Source of the DNA: Vitrella brassicaformis
Lineage: Eukaryota > Sar > Vitrellaceae
Length of the DNA: 64,000 nucleotides
Reading direction: 5' to 3'
Assembly (NCBI GenBank): GCA_001179505.1
Contig: CDMY01000360.1
Location: 37,787-101,786, forward strand
Shown here: positions 12,556 through 24,004 of the stretch, in pieces
Layout of the letters: each line of letters opens with the position of its first letter
Position numbering within the stretch: the stretch's first letter is position 1
Notes under the pieces: generated by a model
Told to the model about the DNA's origin: nothing
The model's input: the letters and a program-made list of their open reading frames with translations, nothing else
The model's database searches: none
Position numbers and translations under genes: made by a program

Positions 12556-13788
12556 ATGGAAAGCTCTGCTTGTCGGCCGACGGCTGGCTCGTTCTTCGGG
12601 TGCTACCTGATCAATTCGGTCACAAGGAAGCAGACGACGTACGTCGGCTTCACATGCAACCCCGGACGGCGCATCAGACAGCACAACGGCGAGATCAAAG
12701 CAGGTAGGTACGCCACACTGCCGATGATATCTGAGCCTTCCTGGCCCTGTCGGTGCGCGTCAGTACACCTTTGTTTGTGTGTGTTGTCGGTGTGCGTGTG
12801 TGTGGTGTGTGATCTCATCAGGTGCTCGCAAGACGCGGCGGTGGCGTCCCTGGAAGATGATTGTGTGTGTGTGGGGCTTCCCCAACAAGATCGCTGCACT
12901 GCAGTTCGAATGGGCCTGTAAGCGGAAAGGAAAGGCGCCAAGTCAAAAGAACGCTTGTCGATGGCTGCAGTTGGTGTGATCGGTGCAGGGCAGCGTCCTG
13001 CTGTGAGCCGCCTGTCGCGTGACGCAGTGGCCGACCTCTCATACTGGTCGGTCGGCCAATTGTTGAAACAAACACACTAAGACACCGCTGGACCTGCTTG
13101 TTTGTGCGTGTCGTCCACTCAGCCGGGTGACGAAGTGGGGCCGTCAGAAGCGTCGCACGGTGGTGCAGAACCTGGAGGTGGTCTTCAGGATGCTCAAGTG
13201 CCAACCATGGGCTAGAATGCCGCTGCAGGTAGGCACATAGGTCACTCAGCCACCACACAAACACACTGATTGTCAGACACACGCAGCTGGACGATTCTCT
13301 TGATGCGTGCAGGTGCATTTCTTGGACGCCGAGGCGTATGAGACGCTGCTGCCGCGGCTGCAGACGGCGACGGAGATACCCACACACATCAAGATAGTCC
13401 ACGGCGGATTCGACGACCTGCCGGTCAATCTGAAAGGCAGTCAGGTGAAGACGACAGCCACGACGACAACGACGGCAGTGAGGGGGCCAAAAAGTGCGAC
13501 AGCAGTGGGGGGGAGGGCGGCAGGGGCAAAGGACCGATGGGCCTCGCCAAGAAGAAGAGGGGCCGCCCAAAGGCCAAGCCAACAGCCAAACAGCCCGTCG
13601 GCAGGCCGCCAAAGGTCCCGCGGGCCAAGAAGGCAGCAGCAGCAGCAGCAGCCAAGGCGGACGACACGTCGATGGACGCGCGCGTCGGTGGAGAGGTTGA
13701 AACTTCGGCGAACGGCAGAGTGACCACACACATGAATGTGTTTTTCCTTCATGTGGTATGGAGTCTGGAAATGGACCTGGACATTTGA
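12556..13788 (+). CDS. SLX1: SLX1-like GIY-YIG structure-specific endonuclease with AT-hook tail
   Basis: Exons 12556..12703, 12822..12917, 12989..13046, 13123..13228, 13313..13444 and 13495 (or 13516)..13788; about 270-277 aa. The GIY-YIG domain is clear: [25 protein letters not shown], then [19 protein letters not shown]. The Tyr, Arg, His and Glu positions used for catalysis in the family are kept. The following block CQPWARMPL and [10 protein letters not shown] matches the middle of SLX1. SLX1 with SLX4 cuts branched DNA. The usual C-terminal zinc/RING domain is missing; instead the tail is acidic or Gly-rich and then carries two AT-hooks, [11 protein letters not shown] and [12 protein letters not shown]. 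The last intron starts at a good CAG/GTGAAG donor (13445), but its acceptor is ambiguous (13494 or 13515). If the frame from 13313 is read on without this intron, the AT-hooks are lost. Confidence 0.75.
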
Positions 13789-15005
13789 TGTAGATATGCC
13801 TTTACACCATGACGTGCTCACTGACATCGAAATCCGTAATTGGCTATGTGTGTGGCGCAATGAATGGACGCGGCTGCTCGATAGAGGTCCATCCGAAAGG
13901 CATGAGTCATCCAATCCTGACAGCAAGAAAGACCCACGACACATAATAAAGGATATGTGTATAGCCAACCTGTGAATGCTGGCCTCTGTCGTACCGTGCT
14001 GCATCCAAGAAGGCGTGTGTGTGCGCCGTGTGGGTACCGAGCTTGTCGGTATGACTGATGCGCGTGTGGATGTCTGTCTGTGTGCCTGAGTGTCAGCCTG
14101 CCTGGATGGCTGCCTGGATGGCTGCAGTGACTCAGTCAGTGCCAGTGAGTGTCTCTGTGGGTGGATTCGAATGCATATCAGTCAGTCAGTCAGTCAGTGA
14201 GTCTACTGCACAGCTAGCTGGCCGGGTGGCGCTATATCATCGGATCGATGCCACGCCCCGGTCGGGCCGCGCACATCAATCCGATCGACCATGCGCACAC
14301 ACGGAGGCCGGCACGCACACAATGACCACACCACACCACACACTCACTCACAATTAGAGAACAGTGCAAAGCAATACGGCAGCAGAGACAGAAGTTAGCC
14401 ATCTCACACGAGTCAGCTATCGCCAAGAATACAGCCACTGTTGCCATCCATCTCATGCACGACGACTGGGTCTGAGGTCGCCCAGATTAAGCGAAAGAAT
14501 GAATGTGTCGCGTCTGAATGATTCTTGCAAGGCCTACACACATTTCCTTGCCCGTGTCCTGTTGGTTGTGCGGTGCATTCCAATGAGTACAATGGCCATC
14601 AGAATATAAAATGTAGACAACGATGATCTGAAAGCAGGCAAGGACAGAAAAGGGTCATGAGACGCTGGGCTCGCCGTGTGCTGCGTCATGGCCATCTCAC
14701 CCTTGTTCGACAGTCCGGTTCCGACACCAACCCTGGCGGCTCCCTGCTGCTTACGAATCCTGGCACCCCGCTGCGAGGCGCGGTCACTGGCAGATCAAAG
14801 CCCTGCGCACAGTCAAAGAATGGATCGATTCTGTGTATGCACAAATTTGTTTGGGCGCACCGCTCGTGTGAATGCAGTCTCGAGCTCTCTACACACGACT
14901 CGACACTGAACAGGGGCATGTGTGTGCGTGTGTGTGTGTGCGTGTGTGTGTGTGCGTGTGTGTGTGTGCGCGTGTGTGTGTGGTCTTCTGTCTGGTGCTG
15001 GCTGC
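13789..15005. other. Convergent intergenic region
   Basis: No supported gene. It has short CAGT repeats at about 14180-14199 and a GTGTGTGCG tract at about 14921-14982. This region separates the 3' ends of the SLX1-like and kinase-like genes. Confidence 0.5.
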
Positions 15006-16568
15006 TTACATGTGTTTGGTGGTTGCGATGTCTCCTTTGACGTCTCGGTACACGGCAGGCGGCAGAAACCCGAACGGCAGCTTCTCCACCTTCTTGAGCA
15101 ACGACAGCAAACGACCCCGCACCTCTTGACGTACGCTCCCTGCACAGCACAGCCATCCACATAGCATACACAGAATGAATGACACACAGACACCCGGGAT
15201 CGACCAATGGATGTTCTGCCAGGCTTGGCTTACCCGGCAGGGCAGCGGTCATCACCTCTATCCACTCCGTGTGGGTGGCCGCCCTCGTTCCAATCACCTT
15301 CTCCGCTGCTCGGGCAATCTCCCGGTGGTCCATGTCGAAGTCCTTATACTTCTCGTACGCCGCCGTCAGCTCGTTGACGCTCGAAGATGCTCTCACAGGC
15401 GTCAGGGTGGGGCGGGCAACGCTCAACACACACCTCAACGCCGCAACCATGTCGCATCTGAGTGATAACGACACGCAGAGGAAACATTGACAACCGTGCT
15501 GTTGATGCCTGACTCGTGTCTCTTTCTGTCCTGCTCACCTGGGTCCTTGCTGATAGCCGCGCGGACTGTACATGCTGGCTTACGCAAACGTACTGACCAT
15601 GACGTCCTTTGGTTCCGACGAGCCGCGCATCCGTCTGCCTGTGTGCCATCTCGAGGATGATGGAACGAGTCCAATCGATGAGCATTGCGCGCAGGCGGCC
15701 GCCTCCCCGTCTCCCCGGGAACATGATATTGGTGAGGTTGAAGTCTCGGTGGATCAGGTGGGCGCGGTGGCACGTCTCGAGTGCATCAAACTGCATGCCG
15801 CACACCACACATATGGGTGAGTGAGACAGAAACACATGCAGAAAAAAGATATACCAATGGATGCGTCCACCCGGCACTCACCGTCGAGGTGAGAACTTCC
15901 ATGACGGCGACGAAGGGGAGGTGGGGGTTGTTGGTCAGCCGTCGGTACTCGCCCATGAGCTGCGATAATGTGGACTGGAGCTTGCTGAGCTCCAGCACCT
16001 TCCTCGTGCCGGCCGCCGTCTCCACATCGAGGCACAAGAGGGTTGTCGGGACGCACGGCTGCTTCCCGTCTCTCTTCCCCTGGGCGTGCACCGCCGCTTT
16101 CGCCTGGTGCTCGTCGACGATTTCGTCTTCATAGTCGGCGTCGTGGGCCGTCTTGCTGACGAACATGTCACAGACGGCGCCGTCGAAGCCCTCCTTCGGG
16201 GGGCTGCTCCTCGATGGGCTCTCTGGGTTTGCTGCTCGACCTTGACAGACACGCATAGGCATCCATTCAGCACACGGAAAGGTCAATTCTGTGACCCTCG
16301 TGTTGGATCTTACCCTCCAGCCCGAGGTCGCCTTGCTGCTCCTGTCGGTGGTCTTGCTCGTGGGGGTCTGTCGTCGCCTGACGGTGGCCTCTCGATTGCC
16401 ACCACCTGATGGCCACATACAAGAGACAACAGACATCGGCAATTGACATCAGTTGACTCGCCATCGATGTGTGTGCGTAGCGTACCAACTGATGTCGCTG
16501 AGGAGCTCGTTGGCGATGGCCTTCAGGTGAACGAGTGGAAGTGCCCGCCAGTCGTCGTGGACTCCCAT
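15006..16568 (-). CDS. Atypical protein kinase-like protein
   Basis: Best exon chain: 16568..16486, 16405..16314, 16240..15882, 15790..15598, 15389..15234, 15139..15006 (338 aa). The clearest part is a kinase catalytic loop and metal loop: LIHRDFNLTNIMF followed about 15 residues later by MLIDWTRSI, so HRD and the loop Asn are present and DFG reads DWT. Upstream is a helix LSKLQSTLSQLMGEYRRL then PFVAVMEVL, like the end of a small N-lobe. A standard Gly loop and VAIK lysine are not evident, so activity is uncertain. The C-terminal part (EKYKDFDMDHREIARAAEK) is helical. The join 15598/15389 is the weakest; the part from 15474 down could be a separate small gene. The start is also uncertain: a frame extends upstream to about 17238, just below a promoter-like octamer. 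Confidence 0.5.
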
Positions 16569-17143
16569 GGCTGGGAGTCGCCTGTGGATGGAAGGACAGA
16601 CAATCGGCTCTCTTTCTGTCTCTGTGCCCGCTACCTCTTCTTCGGCGCCGGCTCTCTGGGTTTGCTCGACCTTGGTGTCCGTCTCCAAGGTCCGCGTCGA
16701 TGATTCCTTGGAGGTCTCTGTCTTTGGGCTTAGCTCTGTGTGTCCCCTCATCGGAGGTCCCTGTGACGAAGGGCGTCTCCCCGTGGTTCTGCATACTTAC
16801 ATCAAGCCACACAGGAACTGTGATTTGTACCACTTGTTCCTTCCTTCTGCTTTTTGTCCGCGTGTGTAGCGGCGTCTCCTTCCCTCCCGTCCCTGCTCCC
16901 TGTTCTGGAGAGGTCCCCGTCGATGAGGGCGTCTCACTCCGAACCGGCAACGAGCCCTCCTGCGCACCTGCTACTGCGACCGACACAGGAGGAATTGTCA
17001 TGTTCGTTAATGTTGTGTGTCTTCCTGTTGTCTTGCGCGCCGGGCTCCGCTGCCCTGTTGGCGTTGCCGTGGTCGGTCTTGGACCCGCTACTTTGTTGAT
17101 GACTGTATTTGCTGCCGAAAAGAACATGTGCTCTTTTGAGAAA

Positions 17144-17191
17144 AGAGCCGTCTCCGAATTCTCGCCCAGAGCCGTCTCCGAATTCTCGCCC
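17144..17191. repeat. Tandem 24-bp duplication (2 copies)
   Basis: Two adjacent identical 24-bp units (17144-17167 and 17168-17191), each beginning AGAGCCGTCTCC and ending CTCGCCC. On the minus strand they read as a doubled GENSETAL peptide. Confidence 0.85.
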
Positions 17192-17261
17192 TGGCGGAAT
17201 TTACGAAGTGGACTCGTGTGGCCGATCCTGTGTGGCATGAACAGAGGACTTGGCCCACGGC

Positions 17262-17271
17262 TAAGCTCGCA
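17262..17271 (-). promoter_or_regulatory. TGCGAGCTTA octamer-type promoter motif
   Basis: The reverse strand reads TGCGAGCTTA, as found before other genes here. It would mark the 5' end of the kinase-like gene if that gene begins near 17238. Confidence 0.35.
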
Positions 17272-17325
17272 CCAACGAAAGGGCGGGTGGTGTATGAAGA
17301 CGTCTACAGAATCTCTGTAATGCAC

Positions 17326-17791
17326 ACAGGAACCATGGTTAAAACACTAAATGCCGCTCGCTAGTATCACACTGCAGCAAACATCACGTGATGGACACGC
17401 AAGGCAGGCTCTCCAGGCAGGCAGGCAGACAGCCGTGCGTGTGTGAAGAGCACATTTGCTAGACACGCGGCCGCCGACCCACCTGTCTAGCTCTCGGCTC
17501 CTATCGGCCACCTGACTGAAGGCCTCAGCACACTAAGCAGTCACGCCATCTCCCTAGGGAGACACCAAAGGCACAAAAAAAACACCAGCCGTCCCGCATC
17601 TGTCTGCTCATATCAACACACCACCATCATCCCCCCAGCCCCTGGCCCTTCCCCTTCTCGCCTATCTGTCTGTCTGTCCGTCTGTCTGTCTACTGCATCC
17701 CCAGCGACTGCGACGTCCACATCTCATACCATCTATTTACACTACCGACACACCACCCATCCCTCCTAGCTATCTATCTGTCCATCTCTGC
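17326..17791. other. Intergenic region between two minus-strand genes
   Basis: No gene seen. It contains GCAG and CTGT repeats (about 17413-17431 and 17662-17693). It should include the 3' UTR of the ankyrin gene whose stop is at 17792. Confidence 0.5.
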
Positions 17792-19556
17792 CTACTGAAT
17801 CCCCAGGGACTGAAACCGCCCCTCCTTGTCGACGAACCCCAGCTGCCCCCAGTCGAACACACACCCCTCGTCGCCCGCCTCGTTGTTGAAGCCCTTGACC
17901 ACACCACTAAGGCCAAATCTGCGCACCTCGTCCAGGCGCAGTTTGTGCACCACCTCTCGTAGGCCCACCCGACGGCCGTCCACGCCACCCAGCACGAAGC
18001 ACTGCAGCTGGGGGATGCGCACCTGCCGCCCGTCCTCGCGCTCGATGACGCCACCACAGACCTCTCGGTTGCCGCTCGTCCGTGTGGCGGCCGACGTTAC
18101 AAAATGGCGCATCACGCCAAGCAGACGGCGGCCCTTCGGCGTGTCGTCCTTCATGACGAAGACGGCATTGATGGTCTCGGGTTCGTGCAGGAAGGCCCCG
18201 ATGTGCCATGCAATGGCCGCCGACTCCTGTGGCCCAAATGAGAGGGGGGAGGGGGAGGGCGGATGGGGGAGGGAGGGGGCTTCGTCGTTGTGCTCCACCA
18301 GGGGCAGGATGCGGGCCATGAGGATGGCGGCGTCACGCTGGGGAGCGAGGGCCTTGTTGACGCGGTCCATCACCACGAAGGGCAGCTCGTTCAGCACCAC
18401 CACATACTCCTTCTTGGCAAGAGCACGGCGCTCTCTGTCTTCCTGAGTTGCATTGGGCATGTTGGCGATGGATGCGCCGCGAATCAGCAGCCGGCGGATG
18501 ATGTTCTTCCGCCGGTGGATGAGGACCTTCTTGAAGACGATGTTGTCGTAGTCGTGCTCCGAATCGCCGGCCAAGTACAAGGCCGCGAGACTGAGGGGGG
18601 TGAAGTTGGTCACTGGGGAGGGCCTGTCGACCTCGGCCACAGCGAGGGTCTCGCACAAGACGAACACCATAAGGGAGGCAGCGGAGACCGCCACGTCGAG
18701 AGGTGACTTGCCCTCTGCGTTGGCTGCGGTAAGGTCAGTGCCGCAGCTACTGAGCAGGTCGAGGAGGGCGTGGGTAAATCCGTCCAGCGGCAGGGGATTG
18801 ATCATCGACAGTCGATGGGCTGGGTTGCACTGCTCCTGGTCCACCTCAGTGGCCAGCTCAGGGTGAGCCTCGAGCAGCTCCTGGTGGACAGCCAGCACGT
18901 GGACCAGGTAATCGTGGTCCAGCCGCTTCTCGAGCACGCCCGTTCTTCGCGGCATGAAGGCCAGCCAATCCCCATCGACCGCCACATCGGACCTCAGCAG
19001 CTCAATCACCGCCTCAAGGTTGGCCGACCACATGCCCACCTTCATTGGGCTGTACTGCACACGGTTGCTGCTGCCGTTGCGCCCACTCCGATACGCCGAT
19101 GGGGCCCCCAGCAATGAGCGCCTCCAGCACGTCCATCTGTATCTGTCGCGTCGGCCATGTGGGCAGCATCATCAGCCGCTCCTCACGCGGATGCTCCTGG
19201 CCGTCGGGCTTTGGGTCGACCACCCACATGAACGGCACTGCGCCGTGCGGATCGTCGATGGCGAGGGCAAGGATGCTCACCACACTGATGCGCGCCACCT
19301 CTGACGCCGCCACGCCCTTGGGGAGTATGCGGATGACCAGGTTCGGGTCGGCGCCCTCTTTGCGGATGAGTCGACGGATGCCCTTGCGGCCGATTGTGCG
19401 GCGCATGAGTCGGATGGTGAGCTGCTTGGACGCCTCGGTGGTGTTGGGCGGGAACCAGATATCGATGCCGTCCAGCTGCACCTGCCGCTCAGAGGAAGCA
19501 GCGGCTGCACCACCACCACCACCACCTGCTGCAGGGGCACTTGAGCCGTCCGTCAT
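17792..19556 (-). CDS. Ankyrin-repeat protein, FxWGQL C-terminal family (copy 1)
   Basis: Exons 19556..19095 and 19054..17792 give 574 aa. The ATG at 19556 is chosen because the frame further up has only GTG. An Ala/Gly-rich start is followed by a domain with LDGIDIWFPPN and a basic helix RLMRRTIGRKGIRRLI. Ankyrin-type helices follow: DVLEALIAGG, NLEAVIELLRS, DLLSSCGTDLTAANAEGKSPLDVAVSAAS and FTPLSLAALYLAG. The C-terminal 150 residues form an unknown domain that ends VFDWGQLGFVDKEGRFQSLG. The protein at 45298-47346 has the same layout and a matching end (FEWGQLCVVNGGKFVNMG), so the two are paralogues. The intron at 19055-19094 is exactly 40 nt, shorter than all others; without it the frame stops at once. 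The function is unknown; ankyrin repeats usually bind other proteins. Confidence 0.7.
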
Positions 19557-20131
19557 GACCACATCGCCTCCGCCCTACCACACAGAGAGGAACACAGGCA
19601 CATAGCATATTCGTCCGAGCATCTGATGCGATTACTGCTTGTGCGCCGCTGTGATGGCGTGCGCGTACTTGAGGCGGTTGCGGGGATGCGGCGTCGCTGT
19701 CCATCTCCCCACAGCCACCACACACTCAGAGAACAGCACCTGAGCTCCGGAAAGCGCAGAAGGATGAGGCGGCATGCACATCATATTAACTCCACTGATG
19801 CCTTCTCAATGTGCCCTTCTCACCTGGAAACGATGAGTACTCGTCGAGGGCTCACCCCGTCGGACGGTGCACTACAAAGAAGAGGGTGAGTCGCCTGGAG
19901 ATCTACTACACACAGAGCTCCACCTCGATGAGCCGATATCCAGCAGGGCCTCTCTCGTCCGATTTGATGAGATGCGGGAACCCGCTCGACGAGCAGTTTC
20001 ACGGAAAGTGCTAGGACGCTCGAAACGAAGCGTGCCAGTGGCTTTGGACCTCTGGACTTCCTCCCCCCGGCAGGTTGTCTTTCCGCCGTACTTCGCTGGC
20101 CACCGATTTTGATCTGACATCTGCTGCCAAG
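19557..20131. other. Divergent 5' region between ankyrin and TPR genes
   Basis: 575 bp without a supported gene. I do not find the TGCGAGCT octamer here. Upstream exons of either gene could be hidden in it. Confidence 0.4.
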
Positions 20132-21921
20132 ATGCGCAGCGGCACAATTCAGAGAACTGATGCTGCTGCAGCTCCTGCTCCTGCTGCGGCTGGCGATGAT
20201 CAGGCCTGCCACACATCTTGCTGCCCGACCCCTTCCTCATCTCACTCTTGCCCCCCCTCTCCACCTCCACTTCCCGCCCGCCCCCTCTGCGTCACCCGCA
20301 AGTGCAGGCTCCCACTGCCCTCCTCATCTCTATTGCTCATCATGCTGTACAGCACGGCGTCAGCTGCTGCCAGGGTGACAGAGACACACACAGCCTTTCA
20401 GCCAGGCGGACTTCTCCGCAGCCGACTGGCCATCAGACCTTCACGAGCACATCGCGCCGAGACCAGGATGGCGGACGAACGGCGCGACGGCCAACCTCTG
20501 TCAGCGGGTGTGTCTATCGGTGCCGCCCTTGCTGCCGCACTGCTGCCCTTCACCCCCCTCCCTGAGAGCCTGGCGGCCGCGAGCCCCCCTCCGGCCATCG
20601 CGAGCGACGCCGGCAGCTCCAAGAGCACGGAGATCCGCGGCCCTCTAGAGGAGCTGCTCCTGGGCACACTCCAGGCGCAGGCCGATGTGGGGCCGTCAGA
20701 ACTCATCACACCCATCACACGCGACTACGCTGCCCCGGCGGACCTGCAGCCCAGACGGCGGCTGCCAGTGGAGCAGAAGTATGTGGAGCAGACCCAGCAG
20801 CCGGTGGACACCACCAAGCCTTCACGGACGGTGGAGCTGCTGGGCGGGCCGGGGGCGTCGCCCGGGCGGCTGAGCGAGTTTCAGCGGCAGTACAGCCTCT
20901 TCAAGGCGGGGCTGGAGGAAACGGCCAAATTCGATTTCAAGGAGGCCGAAGGTGAGCGGGAGGAGAGGGGTGTACAGGTGGCGAGGTGTGTGTTCATCTC
21001 CGCGTGTGTGTGTGCGTACAGGCATCTTCACCGAGATCATAGATTCGTATGAGACGCCCAAGGCCAAGGAGAGTGAGAGGGCCCGCTTCATGCTGGCCAG
21101 GGCGTATACGGACAGGGGCAACACACGGGTCTCACTCGGCGAGCTCAACAAAGCCCTTGTCGACTACTCATGCGCAAGTGAGACACAAACACAAAGTCAC
21201 AGCGAGCAGCCAGGACGATGCCGGCTGACCGTACTCTCTCTGTGTCATCAGTCGAGTACGCACCAGACGAGGCCGATTTCTGGCTGAATCGCGCGATAGC
21301 GTGTGAGCAGAAGGCCGAGCAGTCCCTCACCTCCTCACTCCAATTCGCCAACCAGGTACCTTAGTGTTCCTTGCTTGCAGCAAGGGGGTGTGGAGTGTGC
21401 TGTGTGCGTGTCCACAGTGGTACAAGGAGGCCCTCGAGGACTACGAACACGCCCTCGTCCTCAAGCCCAGCGACCCGCGGCTCTACGCCAACACCGGCGA
21501 GATCCTGACCCTCCTTGAAGACTTTGACGCCGCTCTCGAGAAGTTCCGCCAGGCGTCGGCACTGGCGCCCTCCAATGTGGCGTACAAGGCGCGCATCGCT
21601 CTGCTCGACGCGCAGCTAGGCGACGTCCGACGATCGCACTTCATCATCAACGACATCGTGCGGCGCAGTCCCGACTACTGGGAGATGGTTTTGGCCAAGT
21701 CGATGCTGGACTGGAACGTCGGTCGGTTCGCCGAGGGTGCGTACCTGTACGACATATCTGTGCAGGAGAACCCGCTGCTGCTCGACGACCGGCACCTGGT
21801 GCGGGACCTCCGGTGGCCGCCCTACTTCGTGGAGGGGCTGAGGAACCTGCGCATGGCCGGGGAGAAGAACCGGGCCCTGGAGAAGGTGCTCTTCTTCGAG
21901 ACGCCGCAGGAATTCTACTAG
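20132..21921 (+). CDS. TPR-repeat protein, probably plastid-targeted
   Basis: Exons 20132..20951, 21022..21177, 21252..21355, 21418..21921 (527 aa from the ATG at 20132). The N-terminus has a hydrophobic stretch SSLLLIMLYSTASAA, then HTAFQPGG and an Arg/Ser-rich region, then a second hydrophobic stretch AALAAALLPFTPLPESLAAA. That order resembles a signal peptide with Phe at the cleavage site, a transit peptide and a thylakoid-lumen signal. The mature part is helical with TPR features: ERARFMLARAYTDRGNTRVSLGELNKALVDYS, then DEADFWLNRAIA, then ALEDYEHALVLKPSDPRLYANTGEI and DAALEKFRQASALAPSNVAY. The last third (WPPYFVEGLRNLRMAGEKNRALE) is conserved-looking but not assigned. TPR arrays act as protein scaffolds. 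An upstream methionine in another exon or the ATG at 20343 are alternative starts. Confidence 0.7.
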
Positions 21922-24004
21922 AGCTCTAGAGGGGAATGTTGTGTTTTGTCTTGTTGAGGCAGAGAGGGGAGGGGGGAGGTAGGGAGGTGTCAATAGAGGT
22001 CAGATTGCGTCATCCATTGCGATTGCGATGACGTGTGTGAGTGTGAGGGTGTGACAATCAGTGAACACAATTGTGGGCTATTGCTTTTGTGTTCTGTTGT
22101 GTTGTGTTACGGTGTGGATGGATGGGGGGGTGCATGGGTGTTGGGGCAATTTTGACTAGCTGGCTGATCGTTCCTTGGTTATGGCGGCCTGTCTGTCTGC
22201 CTGTCTGTCTGTCTGTGTGGTTAGCTGGGCGACTCACCCACTCACTCACTGGCTGGCTGTCGTGTGCCTGCTGTAGATAGCGTAGCGAGGATTGACGGAC
22301 CGATTCACCACCTGGCTGGATCCAACTTACCTGAGACAGACTCGTTTTGTGCATACCCACCTACTCACTCGATGGCCCGTCTCTCTCCCTCTCGCTCTTC
22401 CTCTCCCCTTCTCACTCACTGCGCAGTCGATCGCCTCACGTGTTATGTTGGTTGCGTGTGTGTGTTTCATTCCTTCCTTGGCTTTTGCCGTCCACCCAGC
22501 TAGCCAGCTAGCTAGCTACCTATTGCTGCCTGCCTTCCCGCCTTCCTTGCTCTGTATCTGTAGCATAGCACATCATCTCATCAACAAGAAAGACATGCAT
22601 GGTTTCCTTCTGTCTTTCCGTGCGTCTTTCTGGTACATCGATGTCGAATTGCCTGTCGGTCGGTCGGTCGGCTGGTCATCAATGAGAGGGCAGATGAGGA
22701 GAGAGAGAGAGAGAGAGAGAGAGGAACGCAGTGAGTGTGCTGTGCGCCCTGTTTTTTTGGCGAGCACGAGATGGATTGAGAGAGCCCTCAGACAGGAGAG
22801 AGCGAGTGTGGTGAGCGGTGAGTGCCTGCCGACTTTCTTGTTTCCTTTCGCTCCTGAGGGTGAGGGTCAGCCAGTGAGTGCATCGCGCCTGAAGCGTCTC
22901 ATGAGGTTTCTGCCCGCTGGTGCAACGCCACGCCACGCCTCTCCGTCTAAGTGGCGTGATAGCTGTGGGGTTGCACCGGGCGGTCGGGAAACCCCAGAGA
23001 TGCGACGGCAGCGAGAAATGCATGTGCGCTTGCCTCTGGATGGGATGGATAGCTGGCTGTGCGGTCGGTCGTGTTGTGTCAAGAGAGTGTCTCTGGTGGG
23101 ATGTACATCGCTGCCGGCGCGTTCTCCGTTCATCTCTCGTTTCTGGGCGGAGGGCAACTGCGTGCTCTGCAGCGAGGGGCAGCTGCATGCTCCGCAGCTG
23201 ACCTTCCCTCACGCAGCTGAGCTTCCCTGAGGAATTGGGGGCGAGCGTCAAAAGCGGGAGGCGATCGAGTATTGCCGTGTGGTTTGTGTGATGAGCGAGG
23301 TTGGTATGGTTGAGTGGTAGAGTGGGGGGCAGATCAACTCATCCAAAAGGAGAGTGAGAGCGGCGAGAGCACCGTCCCGTCCCGTCCCCGAGCCACGTGT
23401 GCTTGTCGGTGTGTGGTCATGAGAGGATGGGATGGATGGATGGATCTCTTGGCTGCGTGACCTCGTGTGGCTTGCGTGTGCCATGTCATGTCATGTGTGT
23501 GACGGAAAGCCAGGGCGAGTCGAGTGCAAGGTTGACACATTCGAGTGTGGTGTGGAGTGTGGACACGCAAGAAGTTAATTACGCATCCCTGAACCAGTCA
23601 GTCATGTGTCAGGCGCATCACACACATGGCGAGAGAGAAACGAGCGCTTATGCACACACTCACTCACACGCGCACACATACACACCGGTTATGTCCCCCG
23701 CCGAACACTGCCTCTCATAAACTATCATATACTACGTCCGTTTGTCAGGTCTGCAGTCTTTCAGGCAAAATCCTGCCATGTTCCCTTCCCTGCTGCCACA
23801 CAGGCCGTTCTGTCTGTCTGGCAAGGGAGGGCGTGGCACACTCGACCGATGAACAGACATGATCAATAAAGGCACACAATGCAGACAGACACATTGAGGT
23901 ACACAGACAACACACTACACTACACCCTCTCCGACAAGTGATACACTCCTCCCTCCCTCCCTCCCTGCCCCTCTCTCTGCCAGCTCATTTTGTGTTGCAA
24001 CCAC
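21922..24004. other. 2-kb convergent intergenic region
   Basis: Between the stops of the TPR and lipase genes. It has CTGT and ACTC repeats near 22190-22255, GA repeats at about 22699-22722 and TGGA repeats near 23430. A 312-codon plus-strand frame at 22292-23230 lacks recognisable domains or introns and is not called a gene. Confidence 0.5.

Larger units (their letters stand above)
16569..17325 (-). other. Possible 5' exon or leader of the kinase-like gene
   Basis: The minus strand is open for 352 codons from 17325 to 16267, and the plus strand is also open for 261 codons, so openness alone proves little. On the minus strand an ATG at 17238 starts a low-complexity Ser/Thr/Arg-rich frame that meets a strong donor GTAAGTATG at about 16795, but I could not join it in phase to the kinase-like exon. 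A 25-bp sequence (about 16650-16675) repeats, with a 3-bp indel, the acceptor and exon start used at 16240. Confidence 0.3.

Noticed and set aside
13430-13520. Frameshift or assembly error in the SLX1-like gene
   Set aside because: At first the AT-hook frame seemed out of phase, but the donor at 13445 with acceptor 13494 or 13515 restores it without any error.
16535-17320. 261-codon plus-strand open frame opposite the kinase-like 5' region
   Set aside because: It is antisense to an equally open frame and contains a 24-bp tandem repeat that is open in both strands; no motif supports it.
22292-23230. 312-codon plus-strand open frame
   Set aside because: It has no domain, its composition is unlike the other genes here, it crosses GA and TCGG repeats, and it lies in a convergent 3' region. 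GC-rich sequence gives such frames often.
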